Made by a program: the position numbers and the translations under genes. A stretch of DNA of 64,000 bases, taken from positions 5,580,001 to 5,644,000 of the forward strand of contig CAVNZM010000004.1 in the NCBI GenBank assembly GCA_963693365.1, given 5' to 3'. Below the pieces are notes generated by a model that did no database searches, had not been told where the DNA came from, and was given only the letters and a program-made list of their open reading frames with translations. Of this stretch, positions 1-23,384 are shown piece by piece. Within the stretch, counting starts at the first letter, position 1. Each line of letters begins with the position of its first letter. This stretch comes from Amoebidium appalachense. Taxonomy: Eukaryota > Ichthyosporea.

Positions 1-1
1 G

Positions 2-357
2 GGCCTGCTGCCGGCCGTGGTGGCCAACCCAGCCCTGTTCCCGTCCCTGTCGGTGGGCGCAGGTGCCGACGGCGGCACGGTGGTGGCTCGGGTGGCGGCC
101 AACATCAGCATTGCAGACAGCGTGCTGGGTGATGCAAACGTGCTAGGCCCTAGCGGCACCATGGCCCGTGTGCGCATGGCCGGGGGCAACCGGCTGGGCT
201 CGGGGTTTGTGCTGGGCAGCGCCCTGCCTGCAGGCTGCACCGTGCCCATGCCCGTGCAGATGGCCGTCACAGACCAGGCCGTGGCCAGGCAAGTCTCCGG
301 TCCCCATAGTGTTTGCTGAGTGGCTGCTGTGTTTATGCCGAACTTACATGCCCCCTC

Positions 358-388
<31 letters not shown>

Positions 389-3300
389 AAAACCATGCAG
401 TGCTCAAAATGATGGATGGATTGTCATTGGCGACGGCAACATATTCGGCGACAACGTGTGGATCGAGCCCGGTGTTGTGATTGGCGACCACAACAAGTTT
501 GCCGCCAACACGCGGGTGCGAAGGGGAACGGTCATTGGCAGCCGCCGCACCGTCAACCAGCCCTGCCTGATGGCTGTCGTACCTGGCCCCAAGACCACCA
601 CCCCCCGCCCCAGCCCCCCGGCACCAACCCCTCTGCCTGCACCCCGCACCTCCGCGCCACCGCCACTGCCACGCACGCCCACACCCTCCCCTGCACCGGT
701 GCCTGTTTCCCTGTCCCCTCTGGCTGTGCCCTCGCCCGCACCACCGACTTTCACAGCCACCGTGGCCCATGTGTGGTCTGAGTGGACCGTGGGTACGTGT
801 GACTGCGAGGCTGGGGGGGGTGCGCACGGACACACGCACATGCAGTGGTGGCCGCCCAGGCATCGACTGTGCGGGGGCAGACACCCAGCGCCTTTCCTGC
901 GCCTCTACCTGTGAGTGTGAACACATCCCCCTCCCCCCCCCCCCCCCCCCCCTCCCCTCCTTGCCCGGGCCTTTCTGACCGTCTGGGGTTGCAGGCTGGA
1001 GTGGCTGGTCACTTGATGCCACCGGCTGCCAGGTTGGCTGCAGTGTGCCGGCTGCCCGGGTGTGGCGGCGAAGCTGTGACGACTGTGTGCCCTCCTACCA
1101 GGAGAGGAGAGAGTCGTGCCCTGCCCCACTCAGCTGCCGTAAGTCCCAGCCCTCCCCCCTTTTCCGAGCCCCGCCTACCCCCCATGCTGACTGTGGGGCA
1201 CAGCATCCAATGTGGCCATCGAGTTCCAGGGCAGCTGCCTGGATGCGGCCAGGAGGGAGGAGTTTGTGCAGCAGCAGGCCGCCAGTCTGGGCCTGGACGT
1301 GGCCACGGTCAAGGCCCAGGCCATCAGCTGCAACGGCGCAAGGAGGAGGAGGAGGGATGCTGTTGACCCGGGCATGGTGCGTGGCCCTGGGAGATGGTGG
1401 GGGGGGGGGCAGGCAGGGGCTGACTGGTGGTGCCTGCAGGTGCGGCTGCAGTTTGTGTTCACGGTAGGGGCTCTGCAGGCCATGCAGGCCAGCATCAGGA
1501 ACCCAGCAAGCACCTTGGCTGCCTTCTACCGCAATGTGTCCGCCACCCTGGTATGTCCCGTGCTGCATGCTCTTTGTGTGTGCTCGGCAACTGCTGCACG
1601 GTGTTGTCCGCTGTGCATGTGCACTGGGTACTGTATTGCATTCTCAACACTCCCCCGTCTCTGTCCCTGGGTGCTTGTGCTGACGCCGGGGCTGCAGGTG
1701 GGGCACGAGGAGCAGGACCCAACGACCAAGGCCCCCTACGAGGCCCTGGCCCGGTTCAACCGCAACACGGCCGGTAACGGGCAGACAGAGACCGTCATCC
1801 TGCGCATCTCCTTCCCCACAGCCCTGGCTGGTGTGGGCTCGTGGGACAGCTTCAACTTTGCATCGTGGGCCGCCAGCTTTGCCAGCCGTGTGGGGCTGCG
1901 GTCTGACGAGTACACTCGACTCAGTGCGTGGAACCGCACAGCCAGCAGGGACATGATCGTCACCCTGGCAATGACCCCGGCTGCGGCCGAGGGCCTGGGC
2001 CAGGTGATGGGCCAGGGCACACCCATAAGAGGCATCAAGCCAGGCGAGATCACCTTGATGGATGCATCCTCGGCCACATATGGTGGGTGGGGCACGGGGT
2101 GAGGGGCAGGGGACAGTGGGGGGGTACGGCGTGCTGACTGTGGCTGTAGACCTCAACGAGTGTGAGCTGGGCATCTCGTCGTGCAGCAAGCAGGCCACAT
2201 GCGGCAACACCATCGGCAGCTTCTTCTGTGTGTGCAATAAGGGCTACACGGGCAGCGGTGTCAGCTGTGCCCCGGACGGCTCACGTATGAACCCCAGGCC
2301 CAGGCTGGGTGGGTGGTGTGTCTGGTGGTGCACTGACTGTGCGCACCTACCAAACAGCCATAGACGGGGGCTGGAGTGAGTGGCAGGGCGAGTGCCAGTA
2401 CGTGTCCAGTGCACGCTGTGGGGTCGGCACCCGGCTGCTGCGGCGCACATGCACCAACCCGGCACCCCTCAATGGCGGCCAGCCCTGCCCTGGCCCTTCC
2501 ACCATGGTGCCTGAAACAAGCACCTGCTTCGATGCCTGCCGTATGTGCCTGCTGGCTGCTGGGTGGGTGGGGGGTGGAGGTGGGGTGCTAACAGTGTGCC
2601 ACAGAACAATGTGCCCTGCCGCGCTACACATACCTGCCCGAGCTGGGGCGCTGCTACGGGCTGCAGGAGGGCACGGCCGGCTACCCTTTAGCCGTGCAGT
2701 ACTGCCACTTTGCCATCCCGGCAAGCCCCGGCAAGGCCCGTCTGCTGACGTACGTGCACCTGTGTGTCTGCATGGGTGTGCGTGTGTTGTGTCTGCCACA
2801 CACTGTGCACGTGTGGCCGTGTCAATTGTGTGTGCACTGTGGGCTAGTGGCTGACCCCCCCCCCCCCCCCCCCCCAGGTTGGCCAACGAAGGCGAGTATC
2901 GGGCCGTGTGGGCACTGCTCAAGGCGGCGCTGCCCAAAGAGTCTGCTCCCATCTGGCTGGGCCTGTCCTACCAGGGGGCAAACGGTAGGTGGCAGCCCAT
3001 GTGTGCATAGCCCCTGCTTAGATGTGTGCATATGCATATGTGCCCTGCATGCCCCTGCCCAGATATATCTGTGTGAACCTGTATGTGTGCATATGCATAT
3101 GTGCCCTGCATGCCCCTGCCCAGATATATCTGTGTGAACCTGTATGGGTGTGTACGTGTGTGTATTGGGCCTGTCTGGGTGTGTGCTGACACGGGCACGT
3201 GCAGGGCCACTGGAGGGTGCAGTGATCGAGTGTGCTGGCATGAGCGATGCTGCCTGTGTGGCGCACATGCGCAGCCTGGTAGGTGGCGTGAAAGGGGCTA

Positions 3301-3549
3301 GGGCCTGCAGGGTGGTTGGGTGCTGACTGGGCTGGGCAGTGGCCGAGTGGGGGGGTGTGGACAAACAGCAAGGGCCTCGGTGCTACGGGATATGCACCGT
3401 GGGAGGATGGTAAGGCACCCCCTGTTGGTGTGTGTGGCCTGCACATCTCCTTGGCTGCCTCAAGGTGGTCTTGGGGTGCTTGCATATTCGGTGGTTTACT
3501 TGTACCTCCCCACTCAATGCATGTCTTATCCGTCCATCCCGTCCCTTAT

Positions 3550-3584
<35 letters not shown>

Positions 3585-3958
3585 TTCCATGCAACCGGGC
3601 ATGGTTGCTCTGTGTCGTGCATCTGTAAGCACATACGCATTTTCCGCTGCACTGCATTAGTTTGCACATACATATTCACCGTTTTGCTCACCTTGCTTGC
3701 ATAAGCAACCCTGCTCGTCTTTGATCAAGACGGGTTGACCCTCCCAAGTTCAGTTGATGCTGCTGTCTGAGTTGGAGAGTCGTATAGGGGGGGTCGAAAC
3801 TCAGACGCAATTGATGACTTGGGCCCTCCCTGAGGATGGGCTCTGCTTATGACGCATACTGTGCGCATGGCTGATGTTGCATACTTGAATGTTTGCCTTT
3901 GCATGTGTCCTTCGTGTATGCGTACTTCGTACCGTGTTCCGCATTCAAACCCCCCCCC

Positions 3959-4005
<47 letters not shown>

Positions 4006-4502
4006 GCACGCGCACCCTGCATACGGACACACTGTGTGCATTTGCACGTGCCACTCCCTGACCATCTGCCTTCTAGGCTTTCCGCGCAACGGCTACCCCC
4101 CTTGGCAACAGGCCACATCCTACGGCCTTCTTCCCCTTCAACCCGACAGCTGCAGGCCCAGCCCCGTGGAGGGACTCACGCATCAACGACCAAACAGGGG
4201 CCCTGGAGTTGAGACGGGTTGTGTGCGAGTTGGGTAGGTGCACGTGTCTGTGTCACACTGGGTGGGTGGGTGCATGTGTGCATGGTTTGTCTTGTGTTGG
4301 GGCATGTGCTGTAGGTGCATGGGTGTGTTTTAGGTGCAGCTGCGTGGGTATGGCTGTTTCTGCGACTGCCTGCATGTGTGGCGATTCAGTCTTCTGTCTG
4401 ATTATGAATGGGCCGGGGATTGGCTGAGGGCTGGCAGTGCGACACAGATAGGTACAACACACTTTTTAATGATGCTTTCTCCGGCCAACAGATGCATCGT
4501 AG
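2..4502 (+). CDS. Modular secreted/surface protein: beta-helix-like region, TSP1 repeats, cbEGF, C-type lectin (5' partial)
   Basis: Exons at 2-288, 401-792, 860-910, 995-1138, 1204-1376, 1440-1550, 1698-2082, 2150-2284, 2358-2540, 2605-2749, 2878-2984, 3205-3278, 3340-3409, 4077-4233 and 4492-4502 join in phase to about 807 residues; the start lies left of the window. Order: hexapeptide-like Gly/Val/Ile region with a motif such as VIGDGNIFGDNV (about 96-150), Pro/Thr-rich linker, two thrombospondin-1-like repeats (WSEWT, WSGWS), an alpha/beta region seen twice (about 292-514) with an RRRRR furin-like site, a calcium-binding EGF (DLNEC start), a third TSP1 (WSEW), then a C-type lectin fold (CY, WLGL, final VVCEL). 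Probably extracellular: adhesion or glycan binding is inferred from family knowledge. Intron 1 has a GC donor (AG|GCAAGT). Exon 4077-4233 needs one base fewer to keep the lectin frame. No exact orthologue recognised. Confidence 0.75.
3022..3146. repeat. 61-bp tandem duplication in intron
   Basis: Two near-identical 61-bp units starting at 3022 and 3083, each containing CATATGCATATG and CAGATATATCTG palindromes, in the intron before the lectin exon at 3205. Confidence 0.85.
3584..3900 (-). repeat. Dispersed repeat family, copy 1 (reverse orientation)
   Basis: Read on the minus strand, this segment matches 55612-55945 (plus) over about 310 bp with scattered substitutions and small indels. It includes shared blocks GCAGAGCCCATCCTCAGGG and ATGCCCGGTTGCATGGA. 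One end abuts a C tract (3551-3583), which is a G tract in element orientation, as in the second copy. It lies in an intron of the lectin gene, antisense to it. Non-coding; class unknown. Confidence 0.8.
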
Positions 4503-7285
4503 GGCGGGGCAGCTACCATGCCGGCATGAATGAAGACAACACTAGGCCACCATGTGGGCCTGTGACGTATGAATGACGTAAGACCTGGACGCCAAGGGTG
4601 TGGGCCTGGACTGAAACACATGCTCTGCACAACACATACCAGCAGAATGGTCGGCCCACTAGGGGCGGCTGCAGTGGCTGTGAAGTGTACGCTTATTACT
4701 GAGGGGTTGCAAGTAAGTCCGACTATAGTTTTAATCCACATCTAGACCCCATAACCTATATTAGAGCCTGGCGTCAAATTGGATTTGAAACACTGTGATC
4801 CATGGATTCACGAGGCCCATATGTTGTTTACGATATGTATGTAATTTTAGATGCGCTATTTGGTTCCGAAAAGGCTGTAAGCTTCCCGGACAGCATGTAT
4901 GTTCAACACACGAGACAGGGCACAAAGGAATACACGTGGGGGCTATATGCCGTATCTGGGTGTGGGGCCACGCGAGTGCATATATGAACGTAGTGGGACA
5001 ACCACGCACACCAGCTGTACACCGCCCAGCAACGGTAAAGACCACGTTGAGTATACCAATTAACAATTTGGCATGTGATTGTGTAGGGCAGTGCTCCCAA
5101 TCGATAAATAAAACACAAACCGTGAAAGCTGATTGCATGTTGAGGCGGATGAATGATAGTGTGATGTTTTGGTGTCGACTGGTCCGTCCTGTGTGTCTGT
5201 AGGCAAGTTTAGCAGCGCCATAACTTGTTTCATAGGGTAGGACTGGCACATCGCGGTAGCTTCAATTTGAGTAGAACAACAATCACCTTCACACAGCAAA
5301 AAAACAATCCATCTTATCGGCAGGCTTTATGGGTGTTGCTGGGTGTGGTTGTGGTGAAAGACAAAAAGTAGCGAGACTCTTCTCAGAAAACCTACGAGCA
5401 GTCAGCTGCAGCATGCTCAACTCGTGAGCTGTGAGTCTGTCTGTTTGGGCCCACCGTGCCCTGCTTGCCATTGGAGCAAGTCTAGGGAGAGATCTTTCGA
5501 ATGGGTTTGTTCGAACAAATACTACATGTACATGGGAGTATGGGCTTGTTCAAACTTATTCCTGCCGTGGAGAGAAAGGGTTTCAAACAGTTGGAGCTTT
5601 AAAAAGGGGTTCTACCAGTATCTGCACTGTAGTATGGAGGGGGGGAGAGGGGGATTACTGGGACCCGAAGAGTTACTGAGATGACCAGGCACCGGTTCGG
5701 GGGACCCATCAAGCGCAGTTGGCACGGGCCGCTTTTATATTAATCAGACAACGTTATGTAGGGGCTCAGCCTTCCCCCAACATCCCCCCCCCCCCCCCCC
5801 TCCCCCCCCTCCCCCCCCCCCCTCACACCCGCCCCCTCCATCTACCCATGCAGTGATGGTACCACCTCTCACCCACAAGCACACGCACGCGCACACACAC
5901 ATACATATGCACACACGTCTACACATGTTCACACGCCATAGCACAACACACACAAACACACATGCACCATGTGGTCAACTACTATCACAACCGTTTGCCT
6001 GCATGCATAGGAGGTGCCCGGACTTGATTTTTGCACTCTGGCTGGTTACTTATAGAGCTAGACGGTGGCCACTGGCACACGGTGCACCTGCCTTGGGTGA
6101 ATGTGTGAGACAAATCTTTACGAGGAGCGTCGCGCACTGACTATGGATGATACTGGAAGCAATCGAGATACGTATACACTAAAAGTACTCAGGAGGCCAT
6201 GCCGATTGCTAGATGTAGAACTTGTGAATGTGCATTGATGTGCACTTGGTTAAATCACCCTTTTTTTGCCCCTCAGGCAGTTCCATCTGTAATCAGGCAA
6301 TTCAGACAATCACCAGCAACACTGTTTGTTAATGAAATATTTTGAAGAAAGAAAATCACACCAAATGCATGGGCAGTTTAGACCAGGTATTCAGTGTCAA
6401 CATTGTACGCTCATGTACTGCTGTGATTACAGTTTCATAGACAAACATGGTGGTGTGTGGGTGCGGATCTATGTAAAGAGGGGGGAAAGGGGGGGGGGGG
6501 GGGGGGGGGGGGGGAGGGGGGGAGAGGGCCAGGGGCATATGGAGATGGGACTGGTGGCGATTACAAATAGGTTGCACCGTCAGGTAATTACCAAGAGCCA
6601 AGAAAATCGCAAGGACTCACCTACGCTGGGAAATTCAATGAAGTTGCATCTGGGCACCCACACATATCGAACATGTGAACAATGCCACGCGTGTGTGCAC
6701 AGATCTATGAAGATGAACATATTATGCACATGCAGAGACCTCACCATTGCACCCATGGATCCGGATGTTTGTGGCACAAAATGCCGCGGCCGGGCGGCTC
6801 AGCGACAATCCCCTGGCCCAATCGTCTCAACAAACGACAATACTTACCTGCCCCGCCCCCCCTGTGGTGTTACTTATACTGGCTATAATAACCGCCATCC
6901 TTCAGCGCTGCATGCTACCTTAAACATGCATACATGACACTGCCACAGAGCCCTGTGTTGATAGCTAATTAGATACTGAGTCACCTTTGGTGATCATGCC
7001 AACTATTCTCAACATATCTCGGTACCGGTGGCTGTATCTTTGCAAGGGATACTGTCATATTTACCAATTTTCAACAGCTTTACCCTCCAACCCCCCCCCC
7101 CCTCCCCCCCCCCCCTCCCCCCCTTCCCCTCCCCCCCCTCCCCCCCCCCCCCCCTCCCCCCCCCCCCCCACACACACACCTTCCTGGAGGTTTCCTACTG
7201 ATCTCTTCATATTTACTATTTTTCAACAACCCCCCCCCCCCCCCCCCCCCCACTACTACTACTACTATACATACACACACACACG

Positions 7286-7318
<33 letters not shown>

Positions 7319-7577
7319 AAGATGAAAAGGTTGGGTCCAGGGGCACCAGCACTACATTATGCATGGGGCTGTCACTTTGCACACTGTACCAATGCCAGTC
7401 AAATGCTATGGTATTTGGTATTTGGTATTTGGTATTTGGTATTTGGTATTTGGTATTTGGTATTTGGTATTTGGTATTTGGTATTTGGTATTTTTGTCTA
7501 CCAACCCCAACCCCTCTCTCATCCCCCCCCCCTCCCCCCCCCCCACACACACCCAAACAGAGTGAAATACCAGTAGT

Positions 7578-7625
<48 letters not shown>

Positions 7626-7947
7626 AAAAGAGAGAGAGAGAGAGAGAAAAAAAGCAACTTGCAACACGGCACATGACTGTGGCACCCATCCCCCCCCAGA
7701 AGGTAAAAAAAGGAAAGAACACCATAGGCTGCAACAAACACCTCACTACACCTTCACATTCGTGGGCCAGACATCAAGTGCCTTGGCCAGTCCATCGCAT
7801 TCAACATAACATGTACTACAAATCATTTACAAACCGTCAACCGTGCTCTCTTTCTCTCTTTTGCCTCTTCCAGCCATTCTGTAATCATTCGCCTTCCCCC
7901 CCCGCCCCCCCCTCCCCCCCCCCCCCCCCCCCCCCCCCCCTTCTCCC
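4503..7947. other. Intergenic spacer, no gene seen
   Basis: Relatively AT-rich spacer between the lectin gene and tafazzin. It holds C-rich tracts at about 5783-5822, 7091-7169 and 7231-7251, a G tract at about 6490-6515, a heptamer array (7403-7494) and a C-then-A compound tract (7579-7629). Open frames here are repeat-driven (poly-Pro, poly-Gly) and have no splice-consistent continuation. Confidence 0.6.
7403..7494. repeat. Heptanucleotide array (GGTATTT)n
   Basis: About 13 near-perfect copies of a 7-bp unit GGTATTT. It is not a recognised telomere repeat, although the period and T/G content are similar. Confidence 0.9.
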
Positions 7948-10019
<2,072 letters not shown>

Positions 10020-10603
10020 GCTCCACTCTGCCTGCACACCCAACCTCACCAGCTCATATACGATGGCTGGCCTAACGTGATGGTGTTCAACAAGGCTAAA
10101 GAGCACTCAGGAGTGAGCGTGACCGACCATGACGTCATCACAATGGCAGCCTGTGATTGGCTTAGATTGCACCAACTACGTCATCATAGCGGCTCACTGC
10201 ACGTCTACAGTACTCAAGGCCACGAGTCACTCCGTAAGTTCGGCCCCTAGAGCCACTAACTTCGGACATAGGCAGTGTCTCCACCCAGGCAGAGCCACAA
10301 AACCACACGGGCAGAGTCACACAGTCACACATCCACAGGCACACGCCCACACAGGCACAGGCTTTCAGGCACACAGGCACAGGCACACAGCCACGCAGGC
10401 ACAGCCACGCAGACATAGATCACACACAGTCACACAGGCAAAGACACACAGCCACATAGGCAGAGACACACAGGCACACAGACACAGACACACAGCCAGG
10501 CGCACATCAAAAAGGCCTGCACAGTCGCGCCTATAGACACAGGCAGGTCCAATATTGCTGGACCTGTACGGGCGCACCACTGACCCTCTCTCTGCGTGGC
10601 ACT
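10020..10603. promoter_or_regulatory. Bidirectional promoter region, tafazzin/Tat-SF1
   Basis: Spacer between two divergent start codons. It carries a perfect CRE palindrome TGACGTCA at 10130-10137, a second TACGTCA at 10177-10183 and a reversed CCAAT box (GATTGG, 10155-10160). The Tat-SF1 side is filled by a CACACAGGCACAG-type minisatellite (about 10270-10510). Motif calls are seen directly; promoter activity is inferred. Confidence 0.55.
10270..10510. repeat. ACACAGGCAC-rich minisatellite
   Basis: Imperfect short tandem units around CACACAGGCACAG upstream of the Tat-SF1 start. Confidence 0.8.
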
Positions 10604-18897
<8,294 letters not shown>

Positions 18898-20468
18898 CCT
18901 TGCGCCATGTGTTGTGTGTGGGCCATCAGGTGCACGTGCAGGGCTGCAGGCAGCAAGAGGAGGGGCTGGCTGCTGCCAGGTGGTTGGCCGTGGGCTGGCC
19001 GGATGCTAAGGGCCACCGCTTTAATGGCAGACGCCAGGGCCCCCTGTCTGTCTTGCCTCGCGTATGTACGCAGCACAAGGTGCATACATGCAGTGTTGTA
19101 CGCCAACACGTAAAATGTAATAAATAGCATGCTTCTGCATGCACGTGCAACCCCACATCACTTAATGCAGAGAGCTATACCCTTTGGTGTGTCACTCACT
19201 GTAGGCACCACAACGGTAGCAATGCAGTCCACTACATGGACGTCACCCTGTTGTGTGCACACACTTCAACACCACAGTGACCATGTGCTAACCGTTGCTT
19301 CACTACATTGGCCCTGTGTACAGACCCTGTCTCACGTATCAGTCCAGCACCGCAGTGCGATACACAATCACGTGCACCATGCATACGCACGTGTTCGGTA
19401 TGTCCAGCCTACACGCATTCATGTGATGGCTGTGCACGATGATGGACATGGCGATGCACACGCACCCACCGGTACCGGACGTGCATCCTGAGCACCTTGT
19501 AATTGAGGGCAATGTACAAGCACGCCTCTACCAGGCCACTTAGCCACCAACATGCCCCGCGTTGCTTTCCACACGTGCACCCATCACCATCACACCGCCA
19601 CAGGTACACCCGGCAAGCACTCTACTACGTGCACGGCACTGTGTTTGCTGTGTTCTATCTACTACGTCCCCTCCTATTATGTCGTACAAAGTATCAGTGC
19701 TACACTCCAGCTGGCTGCAGTCCGGCCACATGTGGGCGGAAGTGGCCATCGATCATTGGCCTGTCAGGGCATCGCCCGATTGCAAACTGAGATCGATCAA
19801 TACTGCATATGATCATAGATTCTGCAGACCCACATGCAACATCATGAAGCCATGCCGATTATCAGCATAACAGTTTTATAACTGAAAGCATGTTTCAGCT
19901 GAATTCATCGCCGTGGCTGTGCAGACACATGGCGCGCACTGATGCATGTCTGAGATACATCAGATCCATGAGGCATGGTGATTGGCTAAAAGTCACGGCA
20001 AGCTGGGCCGTGCATTCTGATGATGCGCAATGTGCGAACAGCTGATCAGTGATCCACATTTGACTCTTTGCGAACTGTTGGTTGGCAGTCGACGGTGGTA
20101 TTGTAGCAGCTATGTGTCGTTTACGTTGGGGATTGTATGAGACGGGGTGGTGCACGCAGACACAGGGTGTGGTTGGCTACTGAAGCTGGTTGGAGGTCAC
20201 AGAGGGCGGTGTGTATACGGGGACACGTAGTGTGCTTGTGTGCGCAGGAAACCAGGGGGCACCTGTCAGGCCACAGCAACGTTTTTTCAAAAACCAACAC
20301 AGCATCAACGAAACGTGCACCAGCCAGATCCTCAGATAGGAAGGCACCGGCCTGTCCCTAAACATTTCTTTTACCCATTGGTGGCGGCCGTAAGCCCCAG
20401 CCACCGCAGGCACCGAGGGCAGCCTACTCGGTGTTGGCTGGAACCGTGGTGCGGCATGCCTGGCCAGT

Positions 20469-20776
20469 ATGCTGCAGCGGCTGGCTTACGTGGGGGCGAG
20501 GGGCCCAGGCCTGCCCGAGGACCTGGCTGTGCTTGAGTGCCCTGCGGCCAGCCAGACGCCCCAGGCGCCAGCGGCAGCACGGGGGGGGACGTTCCGGCTG
20601 CAGCTGCAGCGGGAGGTGTACTACGACAACGACAGCATCGAGGGCACGCTGGTGGGCAGTGCCGCCGACAGCCAGGCCGTGGCCAGTCTGAGCCTGGCCC
20701 TGGTCTGCCGCTTTGTCTGCAAGGACTACACGTCCCCGCACTACAAGAAGGCCCACACCCTCTACAGGTCCGCAAA

Positions 20777-20807
<31 letters not shown>

Positions 20808-20893
20808 TGTGTGTGTGTTTGTGTTGTGTGTGTTGTGTGTGTGTGTGTGTGTTGTGTGTGTGTGTGCGTGTGTGCACGCGCACGTGTGTGTGT

Positions 20894-20931
<38 letters not shown>

Positions 20932-22114
20932 ATGCGTGCGTGCATTTTTTATTTATTTAATTTTTTTTATTTTATTTTTTTTTTTTTTGGGGGGGGGGGG
21001 GGGAGAATGGTTGCTGCACGGCTGGCTGAGTGTGTGCGCAGGCACGTCAAGGCCGTGGGGCAGGACTACTACGTGCAGGGCAGTGAGCTGACCGTGCCCG
21101 TGGCCTTCACCCTGCCCCCCAACGAGCCCGCCACGTTCGACCACAAGCTGTGCACCTTGCGCTGGGACGTGCGCCTGGTGCGCAGTGGCGAGCGGGGAGC
21201 CCACACGCTCACCCGCTGTGCTTTCCGCAAGGCCTCCCTCTACTACGCCATACCGGGCCACCGGCCCACGGCCCAGGCTGAGCGGAGGTTCTATCTGGGG
21301 GGCAGCACACTGCGGGTCGAGGCGTCGCTGGGCCAGGACGTGTATGTGCTGGGGGAGCCCGTGGCCGTGACGGTGGCGCTGCATAACGCGTCCAGAGCCG
21401 TGCAGGTGGGGCGGGTGCGGGCCGACGTGGTGCAGACGGTGCAGGCCTGGGACAAGGCCCAGCTGCTGGTGGACAAGCAGTACGTGCTAGACTCGGCAAA
21501 CACCGACCCAACCCGCTGGCCCGCGGCCCGAACAGACACCCCCGACGGCGGGCTGGTGCGCCAGCACACATTTTCCCTGCTGCCCCGGCTGGACCCTGAG
21601 GGCAAGGCCGGGCGGCAGGACGTGCCCAGTGAGGCCGGCACTGTGGCCGTGCTGGGGCCCACGGCCGTGTCAGCACGCACCAGCAAGGGCCTGCTGTGCA
21701 CGCTCAAGTACAGCGTGGTTCTGAGGGTGGCCCTGGTCGGGGCCCAGGATGTGCGCGTGGTCCTGCCCTTTGCCCTGGGCTGCAGCCCACCCACCCTGCA
21801 GGCCCTGCACGACCACACGGTGTTTCCCACGGTTGACGACCCCCCCACATACGACACACACAGGCGCATGTCCGTGCAGAGCTACACGTCCCTGAGGAGA
21901 GACTCAATGGACTCGGTCCTGGCTGATGCCGTGCCCGAGGTGTGTGGGTGCGTGTCTGCAGGCACGTGTAAACCCTATGGGTGTGTGGGTGTGTGTCTGC
22001 AGGCACGTGTAACCCCTATGGGTGTGTGGGTGGGTGTCTGCAGGCACGTGTAAACCCTATGGGTGTGTGGGTGTGTGGGTGCCTCTTCACATAGTGGCAG
22101 AGGTTTTTTTTTGT

Positions 22115-22151
<37 letters not shown>

Positions 22152-22243
22152 GGGGGGTAAGTTTTGTGTCTATGTGGCGCGTGTTTTTGTACATGTGTCA
22201 CTTTTAACGTTGGGTCTGTGTAAAAACGGGCACACGTGTGGGG

Positions 22244-22276
<33 letters not shown>

Positions 22277-22987
22277 GGTTATGGGTTCATTTGTTGTGCG
22301 TGTGTGCGTGTGTGCGTGTGCGTGTGTGTGTGGGTGCGGGTGCTGCGCTTCTGTGTGTCTGTAAATGCTGGCTGGCACTTGTATGTAGGGGTGATCATGT
22401 GAATGTAGCTATGCCCAATGCCTTGACAATAGAGTATGGACCTGTTCTTGCGTGTGAAGCGCGTGTGTGGTGGCACCTGTGGATTGTGTTTGCACTCACA
22501 CTAATTGTGAGCGTACTTTCTGTGGGTATACAAGCGTGGGCTTCTGTGTGTGCACTTGCACGTGTTTCTGTGGTGTGCTGGCAGGTGTGGAGGGCCTGTG
22601 TGCTGGACCCCTGTAAGTATATAGTCAATGAACCCGCATATGTGCCTGCCCGGCATGCACAAACCCCCCCGCAAGCACGTGCATGCCTGTGTGGTGTTGC
22701 ATGGCACTGACACGTGAGCACAGCTGCCCAGCTCTCTTGGCTGTGGGGGTGGTCGGCAAGGGGCAGCACGGCGCTACTCCCTGGGGTCTCTGGGGGCGCT
22801 GCCACGGCGTGCACGGTCAGGCAGCACCAGCAGCCTGGCTGGGCAGATCCCAACAAGTGCCCCTTTGGGCCTGGCTGGCCTCAGGCCACGGCGGGGGTCA
22901 CTGGACAGTGGCCTGCATGCCCTGGCCACCAGGCAGGCCCCACCCCCCCCATTTGATGAGGCCATGGGCATGGCCCCAGTCACATAG
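20469..22987 (+). CDS. Alpha-arrestin (ARRDC-type) with PPxY motif
   Basis: Exons 20469-20767, 21042-21939 and 22724-22987 join in phase (2, then 0) to 486 residues. Alpha-arrestins are trafficking adaptors that bring HECT ubiquitin ligases to membrane cargo. Seen: arrestin-N strand pattern with YYDNDSIEGTLVG and CRFVCKDYTSPHYKKAHTLYR; VPVAFTLPPNEPATFDH; an arrestin-C domain starting RRFYLGGSTLRVEASLGQDV; KGLLCTLKYSVVLRVALVGA; and a tail with DPPTYD, a PPxY motif that binds WW domains of Nedd4-type ligases. The third exon is Ser/Arg-rich (for example RRGSLDSG, a plausible phosphosite cluster) and ends PPPPFDEAMGMAPVT. Its acceptor follows CACTGAC. The in-frame ATG at 20469 is the best start, but an upstream coding exon cannot be excluded. 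Confidence 0.88.
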
Positions 22988-23384
22988 CATGAAGGGGCGT
23001 TTACTATTTGTGGCATGAAGGTTGGGGGGTGGCTGTTATGCATAAAGGGGGGGGTGGGGGGTTTGACTAAGGATTGTGGCATGGTATGCCGAGTGACGTA
23101 AGTAACATGAGGTAATGGCAGACTAGGCACATAGAGCAGCAGCACATAGGCCCCACAAGGCAACACTTTGAATCATGGCCCGGTATGTAGTCTAATATAT
23201 ATGGCCCGGCATGGCCTGGCATGTAATGTACACTATGTATTGTCTTTAAATACGATACTGGCCCGGCTGGCTCCAGGGACAGACACAGCCCTCTTTACCA
23301 TGGCCCCAGCCCCCAATTGGCCAACACTGCAAAGGCACCTGGCAGGCACATGCTTCACCACTAGGCCACGCATGCACACTGACA

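Noticed and set aside
770-859. Acceptor at 846 giving a Cys-Ser-Gly-Gly reading
   Set aside because: It breaks phase with the previous exon; acceptor at 859 keeps both phases and the TSP1 cysteines.
7403-7494. Telomere-like array
   Set aside because: Unit GGTATTT is not a known telomere repeat and sits internally between genes; treated as a microsatellite.
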